Positions 36,245 to 43,777 of a DNA stretch of 64,000 bases are shown here, piece after piece (positions within the stretch are counted from its first letter, which is position 1; every line of letters begins with the position of its first letter). The notes beneath the pieces are model-generated. The model had not been told where the DNA came from and did not search any database. It saw nothing but the letters and a program-made list of their open reading frames with translations. The position numbers and the translations under genes are program-made. Origin of the DNA: Candidatus Leptofilum proximum (lineage in GTDB: Bacteria; Chloroflexota; Anaerolineae; Promineifilales; Promineifilaceae); the NCBI GenBank assembly GCA_016710325.1, contig JADJXK010000002.1, positions 1,674,001 through 1,738,000 on the forward strand, read 5' to 3'.

Positions 36245-37573
36245 TTAATGCGCCGGAATCGGCTCGTGTGCATCGTGTTCATCGTGTGCGTGGTCCGGTT
36301 CAACTTCGGCCGTCACGTAAAGTAGAGCGCCTGCATCTTCGGCCACCGCCAAAACGGTGCTGGTATTGTTGTGCCGCTGCCGCTGCCGTCGCGCCGAACG
36401 CCGCAGCACCTCTAACCCAGCTAAACCAATGGCAATGTTGCTGGCAAAGTGAATACCTGCCCGGCCTGCATCGCCAACTTGGGGAATGTAGTCCAGAATC
36501 AGACGATCCAGCAGTGCCACGGTCAGCAAAATCGTTAACATGAGCGGAACCATAAACTTCCAATTGAAGTTCAGCAACTGGTCAATGCGTAAGCGCGGCA
36601 GCGTCGCCCGCAGCCACATAAAGACAAAGAAAACCAAAGCCCCCTTGAAAATGGAGATAAGCAACCCTAAAAGACGACCTAGCTGGAACCCATTGCCTAG
36701 AACAATCTCTTCTAACCCAAAGAAACGATAGCCACCCAGGTAAGCGGTGGAAAACAGGAAGCACATAAACATGATGCCCATGTACTCAGCCGCCATAAAA
36801 AGGCCAAACACCATGCCGCTGTATTCCGTATGGAAACCGGCCACAATTTCAGATTCAGCTTCTAACAGATCAAAAGGAGAACGCCCTGTTTCAGCAAGTG
36901 ATGAGACAAAGAAGATCAGCGCTGAAATGGGAGCAAAAATAATGAAAGGAATTGACTGGGCTTCAACCATCTCCACGGTCGACATAGAACTGGCCAAAAT
37001 GATAGGCACCAGAAGCGAGAGAATCATGGGCACTTCATAGCTCACCAGCTGAGCCACCGCCCGGAACGCGCCTAAAAGGGCATATTTGTTGTTGGATCCC
37101 CACCCCGCTAGCAAAAGAGCTACCACGGAGACCGAACTAATCGAAAGAACGTAAAAAACACCAATACCCAGATTAGTGCCGATAACCCCGGGCGCAAAAG
37201 GCACAACGGCAAAAAGCAAAGCAGAGGTTGCCAACGACAATATGGGTGCCAGAAAATAGGCCACCTTGTCTGCCCCAGCAGGTACCAACAGCTCCTTGGT
37301 AAGCATCTTCACCACATCGGCAAACATTTGCAGCAAACCGTATTTACCACCCACACGGTTTGGGCCGATACGATCCTGCATACGCGCCAACACCTTACGT
37401 TCTGCCAACCCCACAAAGAAAACAGACACCAGGGGAATTGTGGCGACAATCAAAATACCAAGGATATCTAGCACAACGCTCACCCAGGGCTCGCTGCCCC
37501 AAACACTGGCCAGGTAATCGCCCGCGGTGAGATCAAAAATACTTGAAATAAACTCGCCAATATTAAAGCTCAT
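36245..37573 (-). CDS. nuoH: NADH-quinone oxidoreductase subunit H
   Basis: This 442-residue membrane subunit contributes the quinone chamber. Conserved segments are AERKVLARMQDRIGPNRVG, GLLQMFADVVKMLTKE, ETGRSPFDLLEAESEIVAGF and HTEYSGMVFGLF. It has a 60-residue C-terminal extension, rich in Arg and then in Asp/His, that is not part of the normal 320-350-residue protein. Confidence 0.95.
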   Translation of the reverse strand: MSFNIGEFISSIFDLTAGDYLASVWGSEPWVSVVLDILGILIVATIPLVSVFFVGLAERKVLARMQDRIGPNRVGGKYGLLQMFADVVKMLTKELLVPAGADKVAYFLAPILSLATSALLFAVVPFAPGVIGTNLGIGVFYVLSISSVSVVALLLAGWGSNNKYALLGAFRAVAQLVSYEVPMILSLLVPIILASSMSTVEMVEAQSIPFIIFAPISALIFFVSSLAETGRSPFDLLEAESEIVAGFHTEYSGMVFGLFMAAEYMGIMFMCFLFSTAYLGGYRFFGLEEIVLGNGFQLGRLLGLLISIFKGALVFFVFMWLRATLPRLRIDQLLNFNWKFMVPLMLTILLTVALLDRLILDYIPQVGDAGRAGIHFASNIAIGLAGLEVLRRSARRQRQRHNNTSTVLAVAEDAGALLYVTAEVEPDHAHDEHDAHEPIPAH

Positions 37574-37585
37574 GGGTTTTTCCCC

Positions 37586-37942
37586 TTAAATCCATTCCAA
37601 AACGCCCCGACCCCAGGCGTACAATAACCCGTCCGCCAACAAAGCAATGAAGACAACGGTGGCTCCGATAGCAAACAAGTTAAGCTGGCCATACGCTGCG
37701 GCTATGGGAAACAGAAAAACAGATTCAATGTCAAAAATGACAAAAACAAGAGCATAAATGTAGTATTGTACCTTGAACTGCACCCAGGCATCCCCAACAG
37801 TCTCCACACCACATTCATAGGTTTGCTGCTTAATAGGATTAGGTTTTTTGGGGCCGAGTAACCAGTTTATGAGGATGGGTGCTACCGCTAATAGGGGAGC
37901 GATAACCACAAATAGGACGATAAATTGCCACTCACTTTGCAC
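37586..37942 (-). CDS. nuoA: NADH-quinone oxidoreductase subunit A
   Basis: This 118-residue membrane subunit has YECGVETVGDAWVQFKVQYYIYALVFVIFDIESVFLFP, the NuoA hallmark. The frame is open upstream to 37999, but GTG 37942 is preceded by GGAGGA and gives the normal length. It is the first gene of the membrane-arm operon. nuoB, C, D and I, which commonly follow nuoA, are missing. Confidence 0.93.
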   Translation of the reverse strand: MQSEWQFIVLFVVIAPLLAVAPILINWLLGPKKPNPIKQQTYECGVETVGDAWVQFKVQYYIYALVFVIFDIESVFLFPIAAAYGQLNLFAIGATVVFIALLADGLLYAWGRGVLEWI

Positions 37943-38641
37943 GGGTGTTCTTCCTCCACTCGATAAGTGTCCATTCACAAACAAGTGACGATGTGACAAA
38001 CCATTTTGTCATGAAGTACACGTCACACTATTCAGGAATGGTCGCTAAGCTGGGATGGGATGTCTCCTGCAGCGATTGTTGTTTTGTTGCTACAACCGAT
38101 AATAAAAACCCACCAGGTTGGGCACCAGGTGTTTGGCGGGTGCCGCCTGCGGGTTTTTAAAAGTTATCTTTTAATGTTCACAAGCTGTTTGTGAAATATA
38201 TCCCATTTACCATCTCTGTTATAACACATGCAGATGACAAGGGCAAAGATAACGGCCGTTTTCCACACCATATTCCATACCAGCCTTTCCCTTAAAAAAC
38301 CCCTTTACTTCTACAAATGAATCGTGACCCAACCGCCCTCTTTTTACCAGTTTGGTAGATGGCCTGCACCACAATTCGTTTTAGCCGTCAGGAGGGTAAG
38401 AAATTCTAACAGAAATAGGGTGTCGGGCAACGATTCCGAGAGTGCTTTAGCTTTACGAGGTGAAGACCTGGTTAAGAAACGGCCGTTTCCCTCACAACTA
38501 GTACTATTCACGCTTTTTTTCACTTTATCTTACGGCCGTCTTAAGTTATACTGTTCCAATTCTGACGTTCAGAAAGGTACACAAGAGTGTTAAAACCCCT
38601 ATCAATTGTGGGAAGCTGTTACAAACACAAGAAAACAACCT
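37943..38641. other. 699-base divergent intergenic region
   Basis: This must hold the promoters of the nuo operon (minus) and of the response regulator (plus). I see a hairpin with AAAAACCC/GGGTTTTT outer arms at about 38082-38158, a perfect operator-like palindrome TTCACAA-N5-TTGTGAA at 38177-38195, and copies of ACGGCCGT near 38252, 38481 and 38533. I see no protein gene or structured RNA I can name. Confidence 0.5.
38177..38195. promoter_or_regulatory. palindromic operator candidate
   Basis: Perfect 7-base arms TTCACAA and TTGTGAA are separated by 5 bases, a typical size for a homodimeric regulator. The binding protein is unknown. Position suggests control of the nuo operon or of the response regulator. 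Confidence 0.4.
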
Positions 38642-39364
38642 ATGCTAGACTCACCCATCGAATCACAAAAAATTATCGCGGTAGATGACAATGCCTTTAC
38701 CCTGCGCATTGTCCAGCACACCTTGGAACAGGCCGGTTACCAGGTCATGACGGCCGCTTCTGGCCAGGATGCCCTTAAACTGATCAATCGGCATGGCATG
38801 CCCCACCTGGCCATTGTTGACCTGCACATGCCCGTCATGAGCGGCTTTGAGTTTTGCCATGCGGTGCGTGAATTCAGCGACATGCCGATTATTATGCTAA
38901 CGGCCGTTAACACCGAAGAAACCATCATTGAGGGGCTGGAGCAATACGCCGAGGATTACATCGTCAAGCCGTTTAACCCCGAAGAGCTGAAGGCCCGCGT
39001 GGGGCGCGTGCTGCGCCGCATGGGCGACTACAGCTACACGCTGGAGTCCACCACCCGCATTGATGACCGGCTGATGGTTAACTTCCCCAACCGGGAAGCG
39101 CTGGTTGAAGGCGAATCCGTCTCCCTGACCCCCACAGAAACCAAGCTGCTCTACATCCTGGTGCGCAACGCCGGGCGCATTGTCACCACCGACTTTTTGC
39201 TGAACCGCATCTGGCCCATGGAAGAAGCACAAGAAGACCGGCTGCACGTGCACGTTCATCGCCTGCGGCGCAAAATTGAGGTCAACCCCAACGAACCCAC
39301 CTACATTGTCGCCGAACGCGGCACCGGCTACCGCTTCAACTCTGGGTCAGACTCTCCCCTGTAG
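38642..39364 (+). CDS. OmpR-family response regulator
   Basis: This is a 240-residue protein with a receiver domain and a winged-helix output domain. IIAVDDNAFT gives the acidic pair, AIVDLHMPVMSG the phosphorylated Asp, MLTAVN the Thr switch and YIVKPFNPEE the Lys. The output domain ends VHVHRLRRKIEVNPNEPTYI then GTGYRF, the OmpR/PhoB recognition helix and wing. ATG 38642 is the likely start, although no good ribosome site precedes it; an upstream in-frame TTG at 38606 is less likely. No histidine kinase is adjacent, so its partner is unknown. It is convergent with the ComQ-like cassette. Confidence 0.94.
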   Translation: MLDSPIESQKIIAVDDNAFTLRIVQHTLEQAGYQVMTAASGQDALKLINRHGMPHLAIVDLHMPVMSGFEFCHAVREFSDMPIIMLTAVNTEETIIEGLEQYAEDYIVKPFNPEELKARVGRVLRRMGDYSYTLESTTRIDDRLMVNFPNREALVEGESVSLTPTETKLLYILVRNAGRIVTTDFLLNRIWPMEEAQEDRLHVHVHRLRRKIEVNPNEPTYIVAERGTGYRFNSGSDSPL

Positions 39365-39385
39365 GCCAAACAACGTCTGTTTAAC

Positions 39386-40339
39386 TTAAGCCAACAGCTC
39401 GGCTGCCAGTTCAGCTGGCAGCGGCATGCCGCTGGCTTCCAGCAGTTCAAACAGGTGCGCCACCCGCTCGGCTAAAAACTGCTGCAGCAGCTCCGGTCTG
39501 GCCACCGGGCAGCCCGCTAAAATCCCCCGCGCCTGCCGTGCCAGCTGCAGCAAGTGGTAAACGCAGTAGCTCACCGCCCCACTCTCCAGCAAAATCTGCT
39601 GGGCCTCTTCCAAAACTGGCACAGCCTCAATTTGAGGCAGCAGCGCTTCAAAACGGGCTTTACCTGCGTGATCGGCCAGGCGAGCATACAAAAGGGCCAG
39701 ATTTCCCCCACCCCGGTACCAGTCTGGGCAGGCAGGCACCTGGTAAACGTCGGCCAGGTCGTCGCTTACCTGGATAATCTGGCCAATGAGCACACCGAAG
39801 CGGCGCAGTTCACGGGCTGCCTCTGGTGCAGCGCCCGCAGCCAGCGCCCCGAGGTAAAAACCAGCCCCATAATAAGGCGTGCTTTTGGCCTCCACGGTGG
39901 CCCAGTAATGGGCTTCATTCAGTTCGGGCTGCACGTCAAGGTGCTGCCCGCGCGCCGTTTGCAGGTTAAGGGTAATGAGTTCGGCCAGGAGCTGGGGCTG
40001 CACGGCCGTATCCATCTCCGCCACTACCCGGTAAGCCACCGCTTGGAAGGCCAGCGCCAGGTTGGCCGCCACACCCGCCCCCAGCTGACGGTACAGCCCT
40101 TTGGGATCGTCGTCCAAAATGTCGTCCACCAGGACAATGCTGATGTGGCTGCAGGCCACGGCCGTAATCACTGGCCCCACCGCCTGCACATCACCATCAA
40201 CCGCCTGGCAGGCTAGCTCCGGCAGCAGCCAGGAGTGTGGATTCCGCGCATAATGCCGCCAGACGTCGATCATGGCGGGCCAGACTGCCACCTCTGGCTG
40301 CCGCAAAAAATGTGCCTCAACTTGTGAAAGTTCAATCAT
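39386..40339 (-). CDS. ComQ-like peptide prenyltransferase (trans-prenyl-diphosphate-synthase fold)
   Basis: This is a 317-residue protein of the trans-isoprenyl diphosphate synthase fold. Both Asp-rich motifs are present (DDILD at 72-76, DDLAD at 193-197), as are GQHLD (131-135) and a Lys (152). The IPP-binding GGKRLRP near residue 40 is replaced by LLPELACQAVDGD, and no RRG follows the first Asp motif. Bacillus ComQ, which prenylates a Trp of the ComX pheromone, deviates from GGPP synthases in the same way. A 57-codon Trp-rich peptide gene lies just upstream in the same direction. The family call is firm. The peptide-modifying role is inference, and a divergent GGPP/farnesyl diphosphate synthase remains possible. 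ATG 40339 has AAAGGTG upstream. Confidence 0.65.
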   Translation of the reverse strand: MIELSQVEAHFLRQPEVAVWPAMIDVWRHYARNPHSWLLPELACQAVDGDVQAVGPVITAVACSHISIVLVDDILDDDPKGLYRQLGAGVAANLALAFQAVAYRVVAEMDTAVQPQLLAELITLNLQTARGQHLDVQPELNEAHYWATVEAKSTPYYGAGFYLGALAAGAAPEAARELRRFGVLIGQIIQVSDDLADVYQVPACPDWYRGGGNLALLYARLADHAGKARFEALLPQIEAVPVLEEAQQILLESGAVSYCVYHLLQLARQARGILAGCPVARPELLQQFLAERVAHLFELLEASGMPLPAELAAELLA

Positions 40340-40419
40340 GCAGCGCACCTTTCGGGGTCTGTTTGAGCTCAATCGTATTGGCTTCTAACTTGAAGGATGA
40401 ATAAAAAATGGTGGAGAAA

Positions 40420-40442
40420 GTGTGTAGCCGACCTCTACACAC
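40420..40442 (-). terminator. hairpin between peptide gene and prenyltransferase
   Basis: GTGTGTAG/CTACACAC arms (8 bp) enclose a 7-base loop. On the minus strand the stem is followed by a pyrimidine-rich run (TTTCTCC and, 10 bases on, TTTTTT). It could act as a leaky terminator that keeps the enzyme level below the precursor level. Confidence 0.5.
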
Positions 40443-40497
40443 GATCAGGAAGAGAAGAGGACGAATTTACGGCCGTAACCCCCATTCGCCCCAGGTA

Positions 40498-40671
40498 CTA
40501 CCAATCCCAGTTCCAACCCCAAACATCTGCCTTACGCAATTTAGACAGCTCTTTGTGATCAGTCACTTTGGTTAATTGGAGCAAGGTGGCCAGCAAAGAA
40601 TCTTCAGATTTACCAGCTTTTAACAACTCGTTGAACTTTTGGATCGACATGGACTCTTTCATGTTGGTCAT
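40498..40671 (-). CDS. Trp-rich small peptide, putative ComX-like prenylated precursor
   Basis: This 57-residue peptide opens MTNMKESMSIQKFNELL, has a helical charged middle and ends KADVWGWNWDW, with four Trp in the last seven residues. A strong AGGAG lies upstream: spacing to the first ATG is 2 bases and to the second (residue 4) 11 bases, so either start is possible. A TATAAT promoter and an inverted repeat precede it. Size, Trp-rich C-terminus and the prenyltransferase-fold gene downstream match ComX, a 53-73-residue precursor that is cleaved and prenylated on Trp. No similarity to known ComX sequences is claimed. The product would be a modified, exported signal or toxin peptide. No exporter or protease gene adjoins it. 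Confidence 0.65.
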   Translation of the reverse strand: MTNMKESMSIQKFNELLKAGKSEDSLLATLLQLTKVTDHKELSKLRKADVWGWNWDW

Positions 40672-40750
40672 ATCTCCTGCGAACTACTGAGCTATTCCAT
40701 CTGCTGAGAGCCGGTCGGCAACTCCAGGTGCCTAGAGCGTTGTAAAACTG

Positions 40751-40769
40751 CTATCGTGGCACGCGATAG
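40751..40769. promoter_or_regulatory. inverted repeat downstream of the peptide promoter
   Basis: CTATCG and CGATAG arms are 7 bases apart, about 25 bases downstream of the -10 box and 80 bases before the peptide gene. It could be an operator or a leader hairpin. Confidence 0.45.
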
Positions 40770-40793
40770 TAACAGCTTGAATAAAGTGGCCTC

Positions 40794-40799
40794 ATTATA
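40794..40799 (-). promoter_or_regulatory. -10 box of the peptide/prenyltransferase operon
   Basis: A perfect TATAAT lies on the minus strand, 123 bases before the first ATG of the peptide gene. A good -35 box at normal spacing is not visible, which would fit an activated promoter. Confidence 0.5.
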
Positions 40800-40881
40800 A
40801 AGCAACTGAGTCTCTATTGCATTGAGAAAGTATTAAAAAACAGGTCGGATTGCAGGAAAGTTAAAGTCTGTTTGCAGGAGA

Positions 40882-41148
40882 TTACAGTTCAAAACCCACT
40901 TTTTCGGCCAGAAGGGCGTTTGAAGGTTCCACCAGGATGGTTTGATCGGGCAGCACAATGGTGGGCACTACACGACGGCCGTTGTTTACCTGCTTCACAA
41001 ACGCCAGCGCCGCCGGATCGTTGTCTATATCGATGGCTGTGTAAGGGATGCCATATTCATCCAGCAGGTATTTGGCCCGGTAACAGTCAGGGCACCAGTC
41101 GGTGGTGTAGATGATGATTTGGTTTGCCTGATTTTCTGTTTCGGCCAT
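40882..41148 (-). CDS. glutaredoxin-like (mycoredoxin-type) protein
   Basis: This is an 88-residue thioredoxin-fold redox protein with active-site CPDC at residues 19-22 (IIYTTDWCPDCYRAK) and the cis-Pro loop RRVVPTIVL. The WCPDC variant is like mycoredoxin and NrdH-like proteins, which reduce disulfides or mycothiol adducts. GGAG precedes ATG 41148. It is transcribed in the same direction as the peptide cassette, but a promoter lies between, so they are probably independent. Confidence 0.9.
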   Translation of the reverse strand: MAETENQANQIIIYTTDWCPDCYRAKYLLDEYGIPYTAIDIDNDPAALAFVKQVNNGRRVVPTIVLPDQTILVEPSNALLAEKVGFEL

Positions 41149-41237
41149 TTTCTTTCTCCATCTCTCCCCATGCCAGACTTTACCGCATAATCATATCCAA
41201 AACCGTTTTGCCTACCAGCCTCGCTCCAAATTTTGGC

Positions 41238-41243
41238 TATAAT
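41238..41243 (+). promoter_or_regulatory. -10 box immediately before the sigma gene
   Basis: A perfect TATAAT ends only 7 bases before the GTG at 41251, the distance expected between a -10 box and the transcription start. The message would therefore begin at or next to the start codon (leaderless). Confidence 0.55.
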
Positions 41244-41250
41244 AGGCAGT

Positions 41251-41886
41251 GTGACTACCAAACGAACCAACGAACAGTGGCTGGCCGAACTGCAGCCAGA
41301 ACATGCCGGGTATGAAACGGCCGTAGCCGACCTCAGCCGCCTGCTCACCAATGGTCTCAAACGGGGGTTGCTGGCCCAGGTCAAAACCCCAGCCCTTGAG
41401 TTCGACACCCAGGCCGAAGATTTTGCTCAGGAAGCCGTGTTGAAGGTGCTGGAAAAGCTGGATACCTTTGCCGGACGCAGCAAATTCACCACCTGGGCTC
41501 ACAAAATTGCCATCTCCGTCGCTCTCACCGAGCTGCGGCGCAAGCGCTGGCAAGACAGCTCCCTCAACAGCCTCACCGAAACCGATACAGGAGTGTACAC
41601 CCCCAGTTTTGTGGCCGATGGGTCACCAACCCCAGAAAAAAGAACCGCCCGCGCCGAACTGCTGGCCTATGTGCAAAATCTCATCGAAAACGACCTCACC
41701 GAGCGGCAGCGCACGGCACTGGTCGATTCCGTGATTCAGGGCAAATCAACCGAGCAGATTGCCAATCAGCTGGATATGAAACCCAATGCGGTTTACAAGC
41801 TGCTGCACGATGCCCGGGTAAAACTCAAAAAAAGCCTGGCGCAAGACGGCTACACGCCGGGCGACATTTTACAGGTGTTTGATTAA
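41251..41886 (+). CDS. ECF-type RNA polymerase sigma factor
   Basis: This is a 211-residue sigma-70-family factor. Region 2 is AEDFAQEAVLKVLEKLDTFAGRSKFTTWAHKIAISVALTELRRKRW, and region 4 is LTERQRTALVDSVIQGKSTEQIANQLDMKPNAVYKLLHDARVKLKKSL. Start GTG 41251 fits a leaderless transcript; a TTG 18 bases upstream overlaps the -10 box and is unlikely. The next gene encodes a zinc-motif protein that should be its anti-sigma factor. Confidence 0.9.
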   Translation: MTTKRTNEQWLAELQPEHAGYETAVADLSRLLTNGLKRGLLAQVKTPALEFDTQAEDFAQEAVLKVLEKLDTFAGRSKFTTWAHKIAISVALTELRRKRWQDSSLNSLTETDTGVYTPSFVADGSPTPEKRTARAELLAYVQNLIENDLTERQRTALVDSVIQGKSTEQIANQLDMKPNAVYKLLHDARVKLKKSLAQDGYTPGDILQVFD

Positions 41887-42001
41887 AACGCGCCTGCCCT
41901 GATGGGCAAAGTCGTGATAAAGGTAAGAAGTAAGGGAATTGGATCATCAAACGTACATATTCAGGAGATGGACCACTGCGGCTCAGTGATCCCCATGCGA
42001 C

Positions 42002-42340
42002 ATGACTATTTGGACCCGGCTCAGAAATCTGTTTGGCAGATCAAAACATCCCATGGACGAATGCGGCGACGTTAACCATCACGGCAGCCAGATGGTCCTT
42101 ACTCAAGACCACCTGGTTGGTTTGATGCACCGTCTGGAAACAACGTTGGAGAACGCCTACTCTTGTGATGAGGCGTTTGCCCTGCTCGATGAGTATGTGG
42201 AGCTGGTGGCCAACAAAGAGGAAGCTGAGCGGCTGATGCCCCTGGTGAAAAACCATCTCGACCTGTGTCCTGATTGTCGCGATGAGTTTGAAATATTGCT
42301 GCACGTCTTGCAAACGGCCGATCCCACCACAGACGATTAA
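42002..42340 (+). CDS. putative zinc-binding anti-sigma factor
   Basis: This is a 112-residue soluble protein with the H-x3-C-x2-C motif of ZAS anti-sigma domains (VKNHLDLCPDCRDEF), plus an upstream Cys (AYSCDEAFALLDEYVELV) that together can hold one zinc. There is no membrane segment, so it is cytoplasmic. Its position 115 bases after an ECF sigma gene supports the role. A GGACCACTG/CAGTGATCC hairpin near 41970-41993 lies just before the start and may tune translation. No classical ribosome site is visible. Confidence 0.75.
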   Translation: MTIWTRLRNLFGRSKHPMDECGDVNHHGSQMVLTQDHLVGLMHRLETTLENAYSCDEAFALLDEYVELVANKEEAERLMPLVKNHLDLCPDCRDEFEILLHVLQTADPTTDD

Positions 42341-42428
42341 ATCCCGAGCTTTACCAACCCTCCGCCGGTTTTAACTTTCCGGCAAAAAAACATCCACCAC
42401 TTTACAAAACAACTAAGGAAACGGTAAC

Positions 42429-42794
42429 ATGCCAAAAGCAATCTGGAATGGCGTTGTACTGGCTGAAAGTGATCACACCATTGTCGTGGAGGGCAATCAT
42501 TACTTTCTACCACACACTATCAAACATGAATATTTCAAAGAAAGTAGTCACCACACAACCTGTGGCTGGAAAGGGGTGGCCAGTTACTACACTCTGGAGG
42601 TCAATGGGCAGAGAAACGAAAATGCCGCCTGGTACTACCCTACTCCACTGGCTGCAGCCAGCCAGATTAAAAATCACGTGGCGTTCTGGCACGGGGTTCA
42701 GGTGCTGCCATTATTTCAGGTAAACGGAAACAACACCAGGCTGTGCACGGTCCGGTGTTGTGAGACACAGGAAGAGGTAATTCGATGTTATTAG
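42429..42794 (+). CDS. DUF427-family protein
   Basis: This is a 121-residue protein with the DUF427 layout: AIWNGVVLAESDHTIVVEGNHYFLP, HTTCGWKGVASYYTLEVNG, then NAAWYYPTPLAAASQIKNHVAFWHGV. The function of the family is not known. The gene ends 10 bases inside the glucokinase gene, so it is in that operon. The ribosome site AAGGA is 12 bases before ATG. Confidence 0.9.
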   Translation: MPKAIWNGVVLAESDHTIVVEGNHYFLPHTIKHEYFKESSHHTTCGWKGVASYYTLEVNGQRNENAAWYYPTPLAAASQIKNHVAFWHGVQVLPLFQVNGNNTRLCTVRCCETQEEVIRCY

Positions 42795-43777
42795 CTGGCG
42801 ACATTGGCGGAACCAAAACCGTTCTGGCCCTTTTTGCAGCAGAGGATTCCCCCCAAACGCTGCATCCCCTACACTTACAAACTTTTCCCAGCGGCCGTTT
42901 TTCTTCGCTGGAAGCCATCATCACCCAATTTATTACCAACAAAGATATTACAATTGACGCAGCCAGTTTTGGCGTGGCGGGCCCGGTGGTGAACGGCCGT
43001 TCCCAAATCACCAATTTGCCCTGGGTCATTGATTCGGCCGTGATCCGGCAGACGCTGCACATTGAGCGCGTGGCCCTGCTCAACGACCTGGAATCGATTG
43101 CCAACGCCGTGCCCCACCTGCAGGGCGATGACCTGGCCAGCATCAACGAGGGGCGAGCCGAACCAGGCGGCGCGGTGGCGGTCATCGCCCCCGGCACCGG
43201 GCTGGGTGAGGCGTTCCTCATCTGGGACGGCCAGCGCTACCAGGCCCACCCATCGGAAGGCGGGCACGCGTCTTTTGCCCCCACCAACCCCGATCAGCGG
43301 GCGATGCTGGCTTTCCTGGAGCAAAAGTACACTCATGTCAGCTTCGAGCGCGTGTGCTCCGGCAGCGGCATCCCCAACCTGTACGCCTTTTGGCGGCAGG
43401 ACGGCCGTTTGCCCGAACCCGACTGGCTGCGTGCCCAAATCGAACAGGCCGAAGACCCCACGCCGGTCATCGTCGAAGCTGGCCTGGCCAAAACGGCCGA
43501 TATTTGCGTAGCCACCCTGCAAATGTTTGTTGATATTTTGGCCGGAGAAGCCAGCAACATGGCGCTGAAAGTGCTGTCCACCGGCGGGGTTTACCTGGGC
43601 GGCGGCATCCCCCCGCGCCTGCTCAACCTGCTGCAAACCGACCGTTTTATCTCGCAGTTTGCCGACAAGGGGCGCTTCTCCCAGCTGCTGCTGAACATGC
43701 CGCTGCAGGTGATCTGCAATCCGCAAACGGCGCTGCTGGGGGCCGCCTGGGCCGGGCTGGATTTGCTGCATGGCTGA
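42785..43777 (+). CDS. glk: glucokinase
   Basis: This is a 330-residue kinase of the bacterial Glk group. The phosphate-1 motif is LAGDIGGTKTVLALF (residues 3-17), the sugar-site Asp lies in ALLNDLESIANAV, then APGTGLGEAFLIWDG, the HPSEGGHASFAP motif, and the C-terminal TGGVYLGGGIPPRLL. It phosphorylates glucose with ATP to glucose-6-phosphate. The next gene, for 6-phosphogluconolactonase, overlaps by 8 bases, so both feed the oxidative pentose-phosphate route. Confidence 0.96.
   Translation: MLLAGDIGGTKTVLALFAAEDSPQTLHPLHLQTFPSGRFSSLEAIITQFITNKDITIDAASFGVAGPVVNGRSQITNLPWVIDSAVIRQTLHIERVALLNDLESIANAVPHLQGDDLASINEGRAEPGGAVAVIAPGTGLGEAFLIWDGQRYQAHPSEGGHASFAPTNPDQRAMLAFLEQKYTHVSFERVCSGSGIPNLYAFWRQDGRLPEPDWLRAQIEQAEDPTPVIVEAGLAKTADICVATLQMFVDILAGEASNMALKVLSTGGVYLGGGIPPRLLNLLQTDRFISQFADKGRFSQLLLNMPLQVICNPQTALLGAAWAGLDLLHG

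Noticed and set aside
37943..38641. Riboswitch or structured RNA upstream of nuoA
   Set aside because: The only strong element is a terminator-like hairpin; no known riboswitch core motif could be recognised.
39386..40339. Ordinary geranylgeranyl diphosphate synthase
   Set aside because: Not excluded, but GGKRxRP and RRG motifs are missing and a Trp-rich peptide gene is adjacent, so a ComQ-like role is favoured.
40443..40490. Very short frame (MGVTAVNSSSS-type) between the peptide gene and the prenyltransferase
   Set aside because: 16 codons, no ribosome site, runs into the hairpin; not supported as a second precursor.
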